A DNA stretch of 64,000 nucleotides from Halalkalicoccus paucihalophilus (GCF_001593955.1 NZ_LTAZ01000004.1:682001-746000), one strand, 5' to 3'. Positions 1-10,145 are shown, counted from the first letter of the stretch. Translations and numbers: made by a program. The notes: generated by a model from the sequence alone, not told the origin.

Positions 1-1
1 A

Positions 2-373
2 CGCGAGGAGTTCTTCGGCATTCGATCGGGCGGCGGCACCAAGATATCCTCGGCGTACGAACTCGCCGCCGAGATCCTAGAAGAGCGCTACCCGTGGCGC
101 GAGTGGAACCGCTACGTCTTCGCCGCGGGCGATTCGGAGAACTCCTCGAACGACACCGAAGAGCGCGTGCTCCCGCTGATAGAGGGGATCGACGCGAACC
201 TGCACGCCTACGTCGAAACCCAGCCCTCGGGCAGCGCGATCAACGCGACTCACGCCGAGGAGGTCGAGCGGCGACTCGGTGATCGGGAGAACGTCGCGGT
301 CGCGTACGTCTCGGGACCCGACGACGTCACACGCGCGATCTACGAGATACTCAGCACGGAGGACGACTCATGA
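2..373 (+). CDS. YeaH/YhbH-family protein (DUF444), C-terminal part
   Basis: This is the last 123 codons of a gene that begins before the window, in the frame beginning [20 protein letters not shown]. The block [23 protein letters not shown], followed by [20 protein letters not shown], is typical of the von Willebrand A-like C-terminal half of DUF444 proteins. In bacteria and haloarchaea these are encoded with the PrkA serine kinase and SpoVR and act in stress or starvation responses; the biochemical role is unclear. The stop codon overlaps the spoVR start by four bases (ATGA), so the two are co-translated. PrkA genes are expected just upstream of the window. Family assignment is fairly sure; function is not. 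Confidence 0.85.
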   Translation, partial: REEFFGIRSGGGTKISSAYELAAEILEERYPWREWNRYVFAAGDSENSSNDTEERVLPLIEGIDANLHAYVETQPSGSAINATHAEEVERRLGDRENVAVAYVSGPDDVTRAIYEILSTEDDS

Positions 374-2367
374 CCACGAACTACCACGCCCAGCGCGTCG
401 CGAACGAACTCGAAGAGCCAGTACGGGAGGCCAACGAACTGGCGAGAAAGCTGGGTCTCGAACCGTATCCGGTGAACTACTGGATCGTCGACAACGACGA
501 GATGAACCAGCTGATCGCCTACGACGGTTTTCAGGAACGGTACCCACACTGGCGCTGGGGGATGAAGTTCGACCGCCAGCGAAAACAGAACCAGTACGTC
601 GGCGGGAAGGCCTTCGAACTCGTCAACAACGACGACCCCTCGAACGCCTTCCTCCAGGAATCGAACTCGCTGGCGGATCAGAAGGCCGTGATTACCCACG
701 TCGAGGCACACGCCGACTTCTTCGCGAACAACCGCTGGTTCGGCCTCTTCACGGGTGACGCGCCCGGATCCAGCCCGAAAGCGGCGGCGATGCTCGCACG
801 CCACGCGAAGACGGTCGAGTCGGCGATCGCAGACACCGACGTCGAACGAAGCGAGGTCGAACGCTGGATCGACAACGTGCTCTGTATCGATGACGTCATC
901 GATCAACACAGCGTGTTCGCCCGCCAGCGGACGATCGAGAGCGAACACGACCACGAGGACATCGAGACAGCGCTCGAGGGACTCGGTCTCTCGGAGGCGG
1001 TCAGACGGGAGGTGTTCGACGAGGAGTGGCTCGAACGCCAGCGCGAGGACGGCTCTACGCAGTCGTTCCCCGAAACGCCCGATCCCGATCTGCTCGCGTT
1101 CCTCCGTGAACACGGAAAGCAGTACGACGACGAGGCAGAACGTGCCCGCGAGATGGAACCGTGGCAGCGGGAGGTGCTCGATGCACTCCGGACGGAGTCG
1201 TACTACTTCGCTCCCCAACGCATCACGAAGGTGATGAACGAGGGCTGGGCGGCCTACTGGGAGTCGATGATGATGGGTGAGGAGGGATTTGCCGACGCAT
1301 CGGAGTTCATCGACTACGCCGATCACCAAGCCCGAGTGCTCGGCTCGCCCGGCCTGAATCCTTACAAACTCGGCAAGGAGCTCTGGGAGTACATCGAGAA
1401 CACCGAGAACAGGCGCGAAGTGATCGACAAACTCCTCCGAGTCGACGGCGTGACGTGGCGCAACTTCCACGACGCCGTCGATCTCGACCGGGTTCGAGAG
1501 CTCCTCGAACCTCGAGATGCTCTGATCCGGATCAGTAGCGACCGACTCGACGAGTTGGGGGCTCTCGGGAGCGCGGTCGATCACGAGGCGCTTTCGTCTG
1601 CACGAACCGGCGAGATCGACGTGGATCGGTATCCTTGGAAGGTTCTCACCTACGAGGGACTCGCAGAGCGCCACTACTCGCTCGTAAAGCCACAAAACCG
1701 AGGTCTCCTCCCGCAGATCACCCAGACGGATCTCGAGCGGATCGGACGGTACGTCCTCGACGACGCCGTCTACCGGAGCGTCGAAGAGGCGATCGCGGAC
1801 GTGGATCGAACGGCGGGGTGGAGGCGGATGGCCGAAATCAGGGCGAATCACAACGACGTAACGTTCATCGACGAGTTCCTCACACAGGAGTTCGTCGACC
1901 GCCACGACTACTTCACCTACGAATACGCCCACGCCACGGGCGATTACCGGGCGACCAGCACCGACGCCACAGACGTCAAGAAGAAACTGCTGTTGCAGTT
2001 TACGAACTTCGGCAAACCGACCATTGAGGTCCATGACGGTAACTTCGCGAATCGAAACGAGTTGTTGCTCGGTCATCGCTACAACGGCGTCGCCCTCGAT
2101 ATCGAACAGGCGAAACAGACGCTCTCTCGGGTGTTCGAACTCTGGGGCCGGCCGGTGAACCTCATGACCATCCACAAGGAGGTCTCCGAGAAAGATCTCG
2201 AGGTTGCTCGCCGACGCAGCCGCGAACCCGAACCCACCGAACGGGGAATTCGGATCAGATACGACGGGATGGAGTTCGAGACGAGCGAGTTGGACGACGA
2301 CCAAACCGCTGCAATCGAGGCGGACGACATCGATTACGATACCAAGCCCGATGAGTGGCTCGCCTGA
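370..2367 (+). CDS. spoVR: SpoVR family protein
   Basis: This is a 665-residue soluble, acidic protein of full family length. Recognisable SpoVR features include an early HVEAHADFF segment near residue 110 and the [13 protein letters not shown] block near residue 290 (bacterial members have a similar H/NEGWA motif). In Bacillus SpoVR affects spore cortex formation, but in non-sporulating organisms the family travels with YeaH and PrkA as a stress module, which is the arrangement here. The start overlaps the upstream DUF444 stop. A long reading frame on the opposite strand is a GC-rich shadow. Family is certain; molecular function is unknown. Confidence 0.93.
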   Translation: MTTNYHAQRVANELEEPVREANELARKLGLEPYPVNYWIVDNDEMNQLIAYDGFQERYPHWRWGMKFDRQRKQNQYVGGKAFELVNNDDPSNAFLQESNSLADQKAVITHVEAHADFFANNRWFGLFTGDAPGSSPKAAAMLARHAKTVESAIADTDVERSEVERWIDNVLCIDDVIDQHSVFARQRTIESEHDHEDIETALEGLGLSEAVRREVFDEEWLERQREDGSTQSFPETPDPDLLAFLREHGKQYDDEAERAREMEPWQREVLDALRTESYYFAPQRITKVMNEGWAAYWESMMMGEEGFADASEFIDYADHQARVLGSPGLNPYKLGKELWEYIENTENRREVIDKLLRVDGVTWRNFHDAVDLDRVRELLEPRDALIRISSDRLDELGALGSAVDHEALSSARTGEIDVDRYPWKVLTYEGLAERHYSLVKPQNRGLLPQITQTDLERIGRYVLDDAVYRSVEEAIADVDRTAGWRRMAEIRANHNDVTFIDEFLTQEFVDRHDYFTYEYAHATGDYRATSTDATDVKKKLLLQFTNFGKPTIEVHDGNFANRNELLLGHRYNGVALDIEQAKQTLSRVFELWGRPVNLMTIHKEVSEKDLEVARRRSREPEPTERGIRIRYDGMEFETSELDDDQTAAIEADDIDYDTKPDEWLA

Positions 2368-2587
2368 GCGCTGGACAGATCGTAGACTCCTCATCGATTA
2401 CCTAAATCGCACCCTAATCCTTTCGGAACGTCACTATACGCGATAATCAGTGCTTAGAGAACATATCGGTTATATTAATGTTTGATTCCTCACCAGTGGA
2501 AAAATACGTAACAATAATAACATCTCCGGGTGTGGATCGAGTGGGGATGATGGGAGATCGGTCGTCCGAGAGACGATGTGAGGTAGT

Positions 2588-3076
2588 ATGAGCGAGGAGC
2601 CGTCGGTACTGGAAGAAGGTGACATACACGATATCCTCAGAAACGATCGACGGCGGGCGGTCATCGAATTTCTCTTGGAACACAACGAACGCGCGACGAT
2701 CAGGGAGCTTTCAGAACATATCGCCGCCCTCGAGAGCGGTGAAGACCCGCCACCGCGAAACATCCGCCAAAGCGTCTACGTCTCGCTTCATCAGACACAT
2801 CTACCGAAGCTCGAAGGATTGGGTGTCGTCTCTTACGATACTGATAGTAAGGACGTCGAACTCCGCGAACGGGCGGGCCACGTCGAAGCGTACATGGATC
2901 AAACCCACGAGACGAGCGACCGGTTTCCACTGGTCTACGTCGCGATAGGGATCCTCGGTGCCCTGTTGACGATAGGATCGTTCGTCGCTGGTTCTGTTGC
3001 CGAACTCTGGATATGGGTACTTCCGTTGTTCGTGATCATCGCTGCTCTTGGTGGGTACCAGCTGTGGGGGAGATAG
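2588..3076 (+). CDS. DUF7344-type winged-helix protein with C-terminal membrane segments
   Basis: This is a 162-residue protein. Residues about 10-100 form a predicted winged-helix domain with the DILRNDRRRAVIEFLLEH start and a VYVSLHQTHLPKLEGLGVVSYD recognition region, the pattern of the haloarchaeal DUF7344 group. Residues about 115-160 hold two hydrophobic helices, so the DNA-binding-like domain is probably tethered to the membrane. A TATA-like element near 2467-2480 and a GAGGT ribosome-binding site at 2578-2582 imply a leadered transcript of about 85 nucleotides. The next gene downstream is a paralogue without the membrane anchor. It is likely a sensor or transcription regulator, but no target is visible. 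Confidence 0.75.
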   Translation: MSEEPSVLEEGDIHDILRNDRRRAVIEFLLEHNERATIRELSEHIAALESGEDPPPRNIRQSVYVSLHQTHLPKLEGLGVVSYDTDSKDVELRERAGHVEAYMDQTHETSDRFPLVYVAIGILGALLTIGSFVAGSVAELWIWVLPLFVIIAALGGYQLWGR

Positions 3077-3473
3077 TCGTTCGATGGCGACCGATACACC
3101 TCCCGATAGTACGACATCAGAGGTTATCCCCTCACTAAACACGTTCCGGAAGTACTCGTGATACCGTTCACACCGAATTCCCGAACCGCGAACTCGCGGT
3201 CTAGATCGTCTCTATTGGCTTCGACGTACTAGGTAAACGGACGGTCGGTAGGAACCGGATGTAGATACTACCTATAAGAGAACCTATTATTTGTCACTGG
3301 AGAGCGTTTCACGTTCGGATTTTTGGAGACGTCCCCGCCGATATTATCTATCACGTTATTAATATGTCGCTAAAACGGATTAGAGACACGTTTGAGTCGA
3401 TTAGGAGGACAAAAAGTCGCTGAACTATATTCTGTTTTTATTATGCTTTATGTCATACATTTGTGTAGGCATC
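3077..3473. other. Non-coding gap with promoter of the second DUF7344 gene
   Basis: No convincing gene is seen. The stretch is AT-richer than its surroundings and has several short A/T runs. The only signal I can assign is the TATA-like element at its right end, which fits a start at 3474 for the next gene. Confidence 0.5.
3435..3445 (+). promoter_or_regulatory. TATA-like box for the DUF7344 gene at 3474
   Basis: TTTTTATTATG is centred about 27 bases upstream of position 3467. Transcription would begin after the ATG at 3450 and just before the ATG at 3474, which favours the shorter protein. Confidence 0.5.
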
Positions 3474-3938
3474 ATGAGTATCCAAACGCCGCCCGCCGAA
3501 GACGCCACCGCTGAGACGGTTGACGACCACCTCTCGCTTTCGAAGGACGATCTGTTCCACCTCCTCCAGAACGGTCGCCGCCGTGCAGTACTCCGGTACT
3601 TCGCCGTTCATCCCGAACAGGAGGAGTTCAACATGCGTACGGTCGCGGAAGCGATCGCCGCCTGGGAGAACGAGACCAGCGTCGAACAGCTCACCTCCAA
3701 TCAACGCCAGCGCGTGTACATCGCGCTGTACCAGTCACACCTCCCCAAACTGGACGACTACGGCGTCATCGAGTATAATCAATCGCGTGGACTGATCGTT
3801 CCGACCCCGCTGACCGCCCTCTTCGAACCGTATCTCGAAGCGGAGTTCGACGCTGCTCCGCTCGATCAGCGCATCACGGTTTCCGACGACCGTTCGTCGT
3901 TCGGCCTCTCCACCGTCCGATCCCTTCTCAATCGCTGA
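3474..3938 (+). CDS. DUF7344-type winged-helix protein
   Basis: This is a 154-residue soluble protein from the second in-frame ATG. The core LSKDDLFHLLQNGRRRAVLRYF, then QRQRVYIALYQSHLPKLDDYGVIEYN, is clearly related to the preceding gene and to haloarchaeal DUF7344 winged-helix proteins. Unlike the neighbour it lacks membrane helices and ends in a polar tail. The 3474 start is chosen because the promoter places transcription start after the ATG at 3450, and the eight extra residues are unlike the family. Probably a transcriptional regulator; the ligand and targets are unknown. Confidence 0.75.
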   Translation: MSIQTPPAEDATAETVDDHLSLSKDDLFHLLQNGRRRAVLRYFAVHPEQEEFNMRTVAEAIAAWENETSVEQLTSNQRQRVYIALYQSHLPKLDDYGVIEYNQSRGLIVPTPLTALFEPYLEAEFDAAPLDQRITVSDDRSSFGLSTVRSLLNR

Positions 3939-4122
3939 GTGAGCCGCGGTTTCGTCCGGCGCAGTTGGTGGGTTCAACCGCTGTCACGGTCGAGTCGACC
4001 TCGGTTCGTTCCTCCAATCGTCGGCACTTTTCGTATGCCGTTCTTCCTTCCCTCCGTCTCGGTACTATTGGCTATATCGAACGATTTTCAGTTATCCGTG
4101 GCAGAGAATTACTGGAACGGAG

Positions 4123-4197
4123 TGCTCGGTCGGGGATTTGAACCCCGGTCATCGGCTCGAAAGGCCAATATGATTGGCCGGACTACACCAACCGAGC
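4123..4197 (-). tRNA. tRNA-Glu (anticodon TTC)
   Basis: On the minus strand there is a 75-nucleotide cloverleaf with a seven-base-pair acceptor stem (GCTCGGT with ACCGAGC), the D-arm GTGTAGTCCGGCCAATCAT typical of haloarchaeal tRNA-Glu, and the anticodon arm TTGGC-CTTTCGA-GCCGA giving TTC. The T-arm is CCGGG-TTCAAAT-CCCCG. No intron is seen and CCA is not encoded. Confidence 0.95.
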
Positions 4198-4248
4198 GCA
4201 TTCTACCGTTCCCGGCAGATTCGTTTAAACGTTCCGTTCCGCGTCGGC

Positions 4249-6225
4249 TTATTTACCCTCGAACTCCGGATCCCGATCGCTCTGGAACGCCGAGAGCCCC
4301 TCCCAGAGGTCGTCCGTCGTGAAGAGGTGGCCGAACGCGCTCGCTTCGAACTCTAGACCGGCGTCGACGTCGCCGCGGCCGGCGAGCATCGCGCGTTTCG
4401 TGAGCTTCTGAGCGATCGGCGGGCCACCCGCGAGATCACGCGCGAGTTCCCGAGCACGCTCTTCGAACTCCTCGGTCGAAACGACCTCGTTGACGAAGCC
4501 GTAGTCGTACATCGTCTCGGGCTCGTAATCGTTGTCCGCCGTGAAGATGATCTCCTTTGCGCGACCCTCGCCGACGATCCGCGGGAGGCGCTGGGTTCCA
4601 CCCCAACCGGGGAGGAGACCGAGGTTGTGTTCGGGCTGTCCGAACTGGGAGCGCTCGCTTGCGAGGCGCATGTCCGCACAAGCCGCGAGCTCCATCCCGC
4701 CGCCGAGACAGTAGCCGTCGATCGCGGCGAGGACGGGTTTCGGGACCGCTTCGAGGCGGCCGAACACTTCTTGGCCCCGACGGGACAGTTCGGCGGCTTC
4801 GAGGCCGCTACCGGCCGCTGCCGTCGACGCGTCGAACCCGGCCGAGAACGCCCGATCGCCGGCGCCGGTCAGGAGGATCGCACGAACCGCCTCGTCCTCG
4901 GTCAGTTTGTCGAGGGCGTCGTCTATCTCCTCGATCATGTCGGTCGTAATCGTGTTCATCCGGTGGGGCCGGTCGATGGCGAGATGGCCGACCCGGTCGT
5001 CGATCTCGACCGCGATGGTGTCGTACTCGTAGCCCTCCGAGTCATCCGCGTCGCCGTCAGCGTCGTAGAAGCCGCCTGCCTCGACGCGCTCTCTGAGGTA
5101 CTCGTCGGGCCGGTACCGCTCGTGGCCCGTCTCCTCGTACGCCGCCTCGAGGGTTTCGAGAAGCGATCCGAGTCCGTAGTCGTCGACGAGTTTGACGGGG
5201 CCGTCGGGCCATCCGCCGCCAAGCATGACCGCCTCGTCGATCGATTCGGGTGGGGCGATGTCGCCGCCGATCAGTTTTGCGACCTCGTTGGCCATCGAGG
5301 CGAGCAGGCGTGCCTCGACGAACTCCGAGCCCTCGTCGGCCGGGATTTCGGCACCGGGACCGTCTTCGTAGTCGTAAAAGCCCTTGCCGGTCTTCTTCCC
5401 GAGTTCCTCGTTTTCGACCTTCTCGGCGAGCAGCGGCGCGGGCTCGTAGGCCTCGCCGAGCACCTCGTTCATGTACTGAAGGACGTGGTAGCTCACGTCG
5501 TTGCCGACCTGGTCGCCGAGTTCGAACGCGCCCATCGGGTGGCCGATGTCGAACTTCGTCGTCGAGTCGACCTCGGTGATCGTCGCCTCGTCCTCGCTGA
5601 CGAGCCACGCGGCCTCGTTCATCAGCGGAACGAGCACGCGGTTGACGATGAAGCCGGGGGCGTCCTTGTGGACGCGCACGGGGGTCTTCCCGAAGTCCTT
5701 GGCGAGCGCTTCTGTCAGTTCGAGGGGCTCCTCGCTCGTGTGTTCGCCGGTGATAACCTCCACTAACTGCATCCGGACCGGCGGGTTGAAAAAGTGCATC
5801 CCGCAAAAGCGCTCGGGTCGTTCGGTGACCTCCGAGAGTTCGGTGATCGAAAGCGAGGAGGTGTTGGTCGTGAAGATCGCCTCGTCGGGAGCGTACCCCT
5901 CGACTTCCTCGTAGACGTCCTTTTTGATCTCCATCTGCTCGGGGACCGCCTCGATGAGGAAGTCGGTTCCCGAGACGGCTTCTTCGACGTCGACGACGGG
6001 TGTGACTCGAGCGAGGGCCGCGTCGGCCTCTTCTTGTGTGATCCGGTCGTTCTCCGCGAGCTTCCCGAGGCTCCACTCGATCCCCTCGTAGCCGTTCTGC
6101 ACGAACTCCTCTTTGATATCCCGCATATACACGTCGTAGCCCGCGAGCGCAGCGACCTCCGCGATCCCGTGGCCCATGTTTCCGGCACCGAGAACCGTTA
6201 TGGTGTTGACGTCGTCTATCTCCAT
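4249..6225 (-). CDS. 3-hydroxyacyl-CoA dehydrogenase / enoyl-CoA hydratase fusion
   Basis: A 658-residue bifunctional fatty-acid beta-oxidation enzyme. Residues 1 to about 380 are the NAD-dependent 3-hydroxyacyl-CoA dehydrogenase: the Rossmann motif [12 protein letters not shown] is near residue 11, [11 protein letters not shown] lies near 142, and a second C-terminal dehydrogenase domain follows. After an acidic linker, residues about 405-658 form a crotonase-fold enoyl-CoA hydratase with [15 protein letters not shown] and [16 protein letters not shown] followed by [20 protein letters not shown]. The dehydrogenase-first order is the reverse of bacterial FadB and is common in haloarchaea and other archaea. 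It stands alone, with tRNA-Glu downstream. Confidence 0.92.
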   Translation of the reverse strand: MEIDDVNTITVLGAGNMGHGIAEVAALAGYDVYMRDIKEEFVQNGYEGIEWSLGKLAENDRITQEEADAALARVTPVVDVEEAVSGTDFLIEAVPEQMEIKKDVYEEVEGYAPDEAIFTTNTSSLSITELSEVTERPERFCGMHFFNPPVRMQLVEVITGEHTSEEPLELTEALAKDFGKTPVRVHKDAPGFIVNRVLVPLMNEAAWLVSEDEATITEVDSTTKFDIGHPMGAFELGDQVGNDVSYHVLQYMNEVLGEAYEPAPLLAEKVENEELGKKTGKGFYDYEDGPGAEIPADEGSEFVEARLLASMANEVAKLIGGDIAPPESIDEAVMLGGGWPDGPVKLVDDYGLGSLLETLEAAYEETGHERYRPDEYLRERVEAGGFYDADGDADDSEGYEYDTIAVEIDDRVGHLAIDRPHRMNTITTDMIEEIDDALDKLTEDEAVRAILLTGAGDRAFSAGFDASTAAAGSGLEAAELSRRGQEVFGRLEAVPKPVLAAIDGYCLGGGMELAACADMRLASERSQFGQPEHNLGLLPGWGGTQRLPRIVGEGRAKEIIFTADNDYEPETMYDYGFVNEVVSTEEFEERARELARDLAGGPPIAQKLTKRAMLAGRGDVDAGLEFEASAFGHLFTTDDLWEGLSAFQSDRDPEFEGK

Positions 6226-6451
6226 ACCGACAGTGTGACTGGAAGCCGTTTCAACGTTTCCCTCTCCGTAGTTAACAACCCGTAGCTAGTTTATTCGTCG
6301 AAAATTCGTGATCCGTCGGGACCATCGACGGTCCCCCGTTCGGCCCATACGGGGCTTCTGCTGGTGGGACGAGCGGAGATGCGAGAGATTATTTCGAGAT
6401 AGAGCCGCAAAGGGGACGATCGGGGCCGCTATGGCCCGCTGCTCGCCCCGC

Positions 6452-6877
6452 TTACGTCGGTGTCGGCGGCGGAGTCGCCACCTGTATCGACGTCCTCGGT
6501 GTGCTCGAGGACGACCTCGTCGCGGTCACGGTATCGATCCGGTCGGTTTCGATCCGCCAGTCCCCGTCGTAGCGGCCGGCCCGGCCGAGGGTCGCCGAAA
6601 TACGGTCGGTGATCCCGGGATCAGGCTCGATATACAGGGTTTCGCCCTCGATTTCGTCGACGAGGCCGACGGTGTTACCCTCGTAGTCGACGACGGTCTT
6701 CCCCTCGGCGTCGGTCAGGGTCGACCCCGTCGTGTCGGCTCGCGCTCCTTGGCTGGTTCCAGCGCCCCGCTCGGACCTGCCGAACTCCTCGTCCGTGGCA
6801 TCGCTGGTCGCGTCCGCGTCCGCGTCCGCGGCGGATCGGTTCTCCGGGCCGTCGCGTCGGTTCGAATTCTCCGCCAT
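6452..6877 (-). CDS. PRC-barrel-like protein, C-terminus frameshifted
   Basis: A 141-codon reading frame. The N-terminal 50 residues are polar and low-complexity; residues about 55-115 (GKTVVDYEGNTVGLVDEIEG, then LYIEPDPGITDRI) look like a PRC-barrel domain. The frame then degrades into TATRSSSSTPRTSIQ. Skipping one base near 6521 gives TVTADEVVLEHTEDVDTGGD and a stop at 6429-6431, which is the expected barrel ending. One base is therefore missing, either by mutation or sequencing error, and the intended gene probably spans 6429-6877. PRC-barrels serve in RNA processing or signalling adaptors; the role here is unknown. Confidence 0.65.
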   Translation of the reverse strand: MAENSNRRDGPENRSAADADADATSDATDEEFGRSERGAGTSQGARADTTGSTLTDAEGKTVVDYEGNTVGLVDEIEGETLYIEPDPGITDRISATLGRAGRYDGDWRIETDRIDTVTATRSSSSTPRTSIQVATPPPTPT

Positions 6878-6993
6878 GATCGATCACTGGTGACCCGTCC
6901 ACTTAATACTGTGACAGGTAGTTGCAACCACGACTCGTGGGAACCCGAGGAGCCGAACGCCACACTCAGGGTTCTCGACGCTGTATTCCGACC

Positions 6994-7587
6994 ATGGATG
7001 ACGATGCGATGGCCGTCCTCCGACGCGACCCGGTGATGGCGCGGCTGATCGAGAAACACGACCCCTACACCGAGCCCGAGTGGAACGAGGAGTTCGAGCG
7101 TCTCGTCGTTTCGGTGATCAACCAGTCGATCTCGACGGCCGCCGCAAACGCCGTCAGAGAGCGAGTCTACGCACTGTTCGACGGACCGATCACGCCCGAC
7201 GCGATCCTCACGGCGGACGACGAAGCGCTCGCCGACGCGGGACTCGGCGAGCAAAAGGCGGAGTACGTCAACAACGCCGCCGAGGCGTTTCTCGACCGCG
7301 ATCTGACCCGCGAGGGACTCGCGGATCACACCGACGAGGAGGTCATCGAGGAACTGACACGGATCCGCGGGATCGGCGAGTGGACCGCCCGGATGTACCT
7401 GCTTTTCGTCCTCGACCGCGAGGACGTCCTCCCGCTGGGGGATCTCGCGGTCAGACGCGGCATCGAACAGCTGTACAACGACGGCGAAACGCTCACCCGA
7501 ACGGAGATGCGCGAGATCGCAGACGCCTGGCGGCCGTACCGATCGGCGGGGACGAAGTACGTCTGGGCGTCCTACGAGAGCGACTGA
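6994..7587 (+). CDS. DNA-3-methyladenine glycosylase, AlkA-type HhH-GPD
   Basis: A 197-residue base-excision repair enzyme of the helix-hairpin-helix GPD superfamily. LVVSVINQSISTAAA near residue 38, the hairpin LTRIRGIGEWTARMYLLF near residue 120, and the catalytic aspartate in LPLGDLAVRRGIEQLY match AlkA/MagII enzymes that excise alkylated bases. There is no C-terminal iron-sulfur cysteine cluster, arguing against EndoIII or MutY. The ATG at 6994 is preferred over 6922 because the earlier 24 codons are not conserved-looking and lie in the divergent promoter region. Confidence 0.88.
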   Translation: MDDDAMAVLRRDPVMARLIEKHDPYTEPEWNEEFERLVVSVINQSISTAAANAVRERVYALFDGPITPDAILTADDEALADAGLGEQKAEYVNNAAEAFLDRDLTREGLADHTDEEVIEELTRIRGIGEWTARMYLLFVLDREDVLPLGDLAVRRGIEQLYNDGETLTRTEMREIADAWRPYRSAGTKYVWASYESD

Positions 7588-7593
7588 GCCGCC

Positions 7594-8949
7594 TTAGAGC
7601 TCTTCTTCTTCCTCTTCTTCTTTATCGGGGTCGTAGTCTTCGGCCTCCGCGCGCCGGCGGACGTCGACCTGGTAGTTCTCGAGGATGTCCCGACCCAACA
7701 GCAGCGCATAGTCCATGTGGCTGCGGTCTTCGATGCTCGCGGTGACGGTGTGCTGGTTGCCGCTGACGCCGACAACGAGGTCGACGACCGGCCGCGAGCG
7801 GCTGGATTTCGAGCTTCCCGAGCGAACGCGCGTGATGGACTTGATCGGGCCGGCGCCGATCTCGGCGGCCAGTCCGGTGTCGATGCTCGTGCGGGCGGCC
7901 CCGGTGTCCGATTTGGCGATGACTGTCTGGCTCCCGCTGGTCCCGCTGACCAGCACCTCCTCGGTGTAACCGATACTGACGGCTTCGTTGCGTACTTGCT
8001 CGGCCTCGGGTGGCATCGAGGCGGGCCGCGAGTCGTCGAGCGTCGCCGAGAGGTCCGCGACGCGTTCTTCGTCGACCTCGCCCCCGCCGAGTTCGATCGC
8101 GAGCTGTGCGATGTAGGGCGCGGGACTGACGTTCGACGCCTTGTACAGCCCTCGGAAGCCCGCCGTGGGGTTGACCTCGAGGACGAACCAGCCGTCCTCG
8201 CCCTCGATGAGGTCGACGCCGGCGTAGTCCAGCCCCACTACGTCGGCCGCTTCGGTCGCCATCTCGATGACCTCGTCGGGAAGCCGGTCACTGGCGTCCT
8301 CGACGTCCCCGCCGAGGGCGACGTTCGTTCGCCAGTCGTTCTCGGGGGCGTAGCGGTTCATCGCGCCGATGATCCGGTCGCCGACGACGTAGACGCGCAG
8401 GTCGCGGTGGTGTTCGCCGTCGCGCTCGATGAGCTTCTGGAGGAACGCCTGTCGGTTTCCGACCCGCGGGTTGACCGTCTCGTCGGGGCCGATCTTCCAC
8501 GTCCCGCCGCCGTGGGTGCCGATCGCGGTCTTGTAGACGACCTCCTCGCCGAACTCGCCTCTTCCCTCGTTGAGCCGGCGGTTGTCCAGTGCGAGCAGCG
8601 CGTCCGGCACCGGGACCCCGGCGTCGGCGAGTTTCACGCCGGTCGCGAACTTGTGGAGGGCCGTGAGCGTCGCCTGTGGTTTGTTGAGCATCGGGCGAAG
8701 CGACTCGTAGGTCGTCGCGAGTCCGAGTTCCTCGCTCGGATGGCCGGTGTTCGAAAGCAGGAGTCGGTTGGCGATCACGTCGACGTCGGGTTCGAGATGC
8801 ACCCCCTCGGAATCGATCTCGATCGCGGTGTTCTCTTGTCGGATCCACTCCCCGTGGTGGCCGAGGTCCTCGACGGCGTTGAGGATGGCTTTCGTCTCCT
8901 TGCTGCTGTGCAGGCTCAGCACCCCGACACGGACGCTCCCGGATTCCAT
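7594..8949 (-). CDS. rimK: RimK-like ATP-grasp ligase fused to a retropepsin-like (RimK/LysX-associated) domain
   Basis: A 451-residue two-domain protein. Residues 1 to about 300 are an ATP-grasp amino-acid ligase of the RimK/LysX type, with KTAIGTHGGGTWKIG near 143 and DYAGVDLIEG plus FVLEVNPTAGFRGLY near 240-265. Residues about 325-435 (GYTEEVLVSGTSGSQTVIA, then KSDTGAARTSI) match the RimK-associated putative ATP-dependent zinc protease family (COG4067), which has a retropepsin-like DTGA loop. The protein ends in an acidic EEEEEEEL tail. Ligase and peptidase in one chain suggest reversible addition of glutamate or a related amino acid to a target. It is divergent from an aspartoacylase-family gene. 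Confidence 0.88.
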   Translation of the reverse strand: MESGSVRVGVLSLHSSKETKAILNAVEDLGHHGEWIRQENTAIEIDSEGVHLEPDVDVIANRLLLSNTGHPSEELGLATTYESLRPMLNKPQATLTALHKFATGVKLADAGVPVPDALLALDNRRLNEGRGEFGEEVVYKTAIGTHGGGTWKIGPDETVNPRVGNRQAFLQKLIERDGEHHRDLRVYVVGDRIIGAMNRYAPENDWRTNVALGGDVEDASDRLPDEVIEMATEAADVVGLDYAGVDLIEGEDGWFVLEVNPTAGFRGLYKASNVSPAPYIAQLAIELGGGEVDEERVADLSATLDDSRPASMPPEAEQVRNEAVSIGYTEEVLVSGTSGSQTVIAKSDTGAARTSIDTGLAAEIGAGPIKSITRVRSGSSKSSRSRPVVDLVVGVSGNQHTVTASIEDRSHMDYALLLGRDILENYQVDVRRRAEAEDYDPDKEEEEEEEL

Positions 8950-9005
8950 ACCAGCGACAACTCGTGGCGGGTGCAAAAACGTTGCCGATGCGGCCGCGTG
9001 GGAGG

Positions 9006-9015
9006 CTTATTATAC
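9006..9015 (+). promoter_or_regulatory. TATA-like box, leaderless start at 9037
   Basis: CTTATTATAC is centred about 26 bases before the ATG at 9037. This fixes the start of the aspartoacylase-family gene within a long open frame that extends back across rimK. Confidence 0.6.
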
Positions 9016-9036
9016 GCTCGGACCACAGGGACACCC

Positions 9037-10056
9037 ATGACACCCGCGCCCTCGCCGTTTACCTACAACGGGGGGACCGTCGCCCCCGGTGAGACGGCGA
9101 ACATCCGGTACACCGTCAGCGAGACCTACCTCGGTGACCCGATCAGGATCCCCGTGACGATCGTCAACGGCGAACACGACGGGCCGACCGCGTGTCTCAC
9201 TGCTGCGACCCACGGAGACGAACTGAACGGGATCGAGGTCGTTCGCGCGGTCGCCTACGAGTGGGACCACAGCGACCTCCACGGGACGATCGTCTGTCTG
9301 CCCGTGTTGAACGTCCCCGGATTCCTCGCCCAGCAGCGATACCTCCCGATTCTGGACCGGGACCTCAATCGATCCTTCCCCGGCTACGAGTCCGGAACGA
9401 GCGCCCGGCGGATGGCCCATCGGATCTACAGCAACTTCATCGAACCGGGCGACTTCGTGCTCGACTTCCACACCTCGACGCGCGGGCGGAACAACATGCT
9501 CCACGTCCGGGCGAACATGGAGGACCCCTCCGTCGAGCGCCTCGCGAACGCCTTCGCCTCGAACGTCATCATCGCCGGAGAAGGCCCCGAAGGAACCCTC
9601 CGCCGGGAGGCCAGTGACGACGGGATCCCCACTGTGACGATCGAGATGGGTGGGGCCCACCAGTTCCAGCGCGACCTGATCGATGAGGCACTGTCGGGCA
9701 CCGAGAGCGTCTTCGCCGAGTACGGACTCCGGCCCAAACAGCAGGTCCGGTGGCCGGGGTGGCGAACCGTGATCCAAGACGATCTCGAAAAGACGTGGAT
9801 CCGGGCGGACTCGGGTGGGATCGTCGACATGCATCATCGACGGGGAGCACTCGTCTACGAGGACGAGGCGATCTGTACGATTACCAACCCGTTCATGACC
9901 GAAACGGACGTCGTCGAGGCCCCGTTTACCGGGCTGCTCGTCGGCGTTCTCGAGAACCCCGTGGTCTATCCGGGCAACCCGCTGTGCCACCTCGTCGAAC
10001 TCGACGAAGCCATCGAACACATCGTCTCGTCCCAACACCCGGTCAAGAGTACGTAG
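9037..10056 (+). CDS. Succinylglutamate desuccinylase/aspartoacylase family protein
   Basis: A 339-residue zinc carboxypeptidase-like hydrolase (M14 fold, AstE/AspA). The zinc ligands are in [14 protein letters not shown] near residue 57 and [11 protein letters not shown] near 143; a conserved basic site follows in DLNRSFPG, and the likely catalytic glutamate lies in TVTIEMGG. The C-terminal third is a beta-rich biotinyl-like lid ([19 protein letters not shown]). Members cluster with RimK ligases in many genomes, which fits the divergent rimK here; it may remove what the ligase adds, or process the ligand. Substrate is not determinable. Confidence 0.85.
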   Translation: MTPAPSPFTYNGGTVAPGETANIRYTVSETYLGDPIRIPVTIVNGEHDGPTACLTAATHGDELNGIEVVRAVAYEWDHSDLHGTIVCLPVLNVPGFLAQQRYLPILDRDLNRSFPGYESGTSARRMAHRIYSNFIEPGDFVLDFHTSTRGRNNMLHVRANMEDPSVERLANAFASNVIIAGEGPEGTLRREASDDGIPTVTIEMGGAHQFQRDLIDEALSGTESVFAEYGLRPKQQVRWPGWRTVIQDDLEKTWIRADSGGIVDMHHRRGALVYEDEAICTITNPFMTETDVVEAPFTGLLVGVLENPVVYPGNPLCHLVELDEAIEHIVSSQHPVKST

Positions 10057-10145
10057 CCTCCGAGGCCCGACGCGACCGCTATCGAGTCGGCCGATCGTGT
10101 GAGGTAGTAACCTCTTTAGTCCATGAGTCCAAGGCCCAAGCAGGA

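Noticed and set aside
340-2394. 684-codon open frame opposite spoVR
   Set aside because: It covers the whole SpoVR gene in antisense, has valine/arginine-rich shadow composition and no recognisable domain. High GC content removes stop codons from antisense frames.
4627-5766. 379-codon open frame antisense to the dehydrogenase/hydratase fusion
   Set aside because: Shadow of a clear beta-oxidation enzyme; no domain can be recognised.
7717-9036. Long N-terminal extension of the aspartoacylase-family frame
   Set aside because: It runs antisense through rimK; the TATA box 26 bases before 9037 and the family's length both point to the short form.
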